Shown: positions 29,928 through 30,267 of the stretch, piece after piece
Layout: each line of letters starts with the position of its first letter
Position numbering within the stretch: the stretch's first letter is position 1
NCBI GenBank assembly: GCA_049999805.1
Contig: JBNGIO010005963.1
Coordinates: forward strand, 1-30,267
Origin: Folioceros fuciformis
Taxonomy: Eukaryota; Anthocerotophyta; Anthocerotopsida; Anthocerotales
DNA length: 30,267 nt
Direction: 5' to 3'
The notes under the pieces: model-generated
What the model was told of the DNA's origin: nothing
The model's database searches: none
Seen by the model: the letters and a program-made list of their open reading frames with translations, nothing else
Made by a program: the position numbers and the translations under genes

Positions 29928-30267
29928 TTACGGGGAGAGCAGCAGCAGATTGTGCCACCCCCGAGCACCAGCAGATGCAGCAGGAAGAGATGGCCGGTGT
30001 GCTGCCCCTGACTGCTGCCCCACCGGATGTGTATGCTACAGCATCCCCCTAGGCAGCTGTGACACCACTCACTCTAAACTCTACACCCACTATAGTCTCG
30101 CTTCTAATCTCTCTCTTTTAGCACCAACAGGCTTCACAAGCCAACAAGACAGTCCGCAGCAATGCGCCCCGGCTGTGACGGGACAGGCAGAGGGGCACCA
30201 GCTGTGAGTGGGTGGTCCTAAAGTGGGGGGAGGTAGAAAGGAGCCGAGGGAAGGAGGGAAGCGGGGG
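29928..30267. other. GC-rich region upstream of the Myb/SANT-like pseudogene
   Basis: No separate gene is supported. On the minus strand this would be the 5' flank, or a frameshifted N-terminal extension, of the Myb/SANT-like gene. The last 40 bases are purine-rich (ggggggaggtagaaaggag). No terminal inverted repeat matching the left candidate end was found. Confidence 0.5.

Larger units (their letters stand above)
27675..30267. mobile_element. PIF/Harbinger DNA transposon, decayed, right end not seen
   Basis: A DDE transposase gene (plus strand) and a Myb/SANT-like partner gene (minus strand) converge with 134 bp between their coding ends. Two such genes make up autonomous PIF/Harbinger elements. 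A possible left end is TTA followed by GGGGGTTTCAAAC at 27675-27690, since the superfamily targets TTA/TAA; I found no matching inverted repeat on the right within the window, so the boundaries are tentative. Confidence 0.65.

Overview
The window is nuclear DNA of a land plant. It carries a plastid outer-envelope pore gene with introns, a PLS-class pentatricopeptide repeat (PPR) gene, two plant-type L-gulonolactone oxidase-like genes, a 17-exon plant-conserved helical-repeat gene, a Ty1/copia retrotransposon and a PIF/Harbinger transposon. Introns are short (about 90 to 290 nt). The long near-identical PLS units in the PPR gene resemble expanded PPR families of early-diverging land plants (lycophyte, fern, hornwort or moss grade), but I cannot name the species. 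Two runs of N (200 and 100 bases) show that this is a draft scaffold.

Layout. 1-3075: the 5' part of a minus-strand Ty1/copia element that runs off the left edge (LTR, tRNA-Met primer site, leader, gag, protease, integrase core), broken by two in-frame TAG codons and an assembly gap flanked by a 130-bp duplication. 3076-4641: intergenic. 4642-10576 (+): a 17-exon gene for a 1251-residue helical-repeat protein of unknown function, resolved exon by exon. 11774-13543 (+): GULLO copy A, intronless, secreted. 13544-14296: AT-rich DNA with a gap. 14297-15229 (-): OEP24, three exons, 214 residues. 15717-18323 (+): intronless 868-residue PLS-class PPR protein with E/E+ region but no DYW deaminase core. 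19732-20751 (+): Lys/Ser-rich protein built on 18- and 15-residue repeats. 21006-22748 (-): GULLO copy B, an inverted paralogue of copy A. 24666-25400 (-): small basic/acidic protein with a C-terminal coiled coil. 25401-27674: intergenic DNA with three short-period tandem arrays. 27675-30267: a decayed PIF/Harbinger element with a transposase (+) and a convergent Myb/SANT-like partner gene (-) carrying several disabling mutations.

The host genes do not form an obvious pathway. Two (OEP24 and the PPR protein) are expected to act in organelles and are divergently placed about 490 bp apart. The two GULLO genes are a local inverted duplicate pair enclosing OEP24, the PPR gene and the Lys-rich gene. 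I found no CRISPR array, no tRNA or rRNA gene, and nothing I could defend as a wholly new system. The strongest leads are the conserved unknown 17-exon gene, the PPR protein lacking its own deaminase, the repeat-built Lys-rich protein, and the C-to-T style decay of both transposons.
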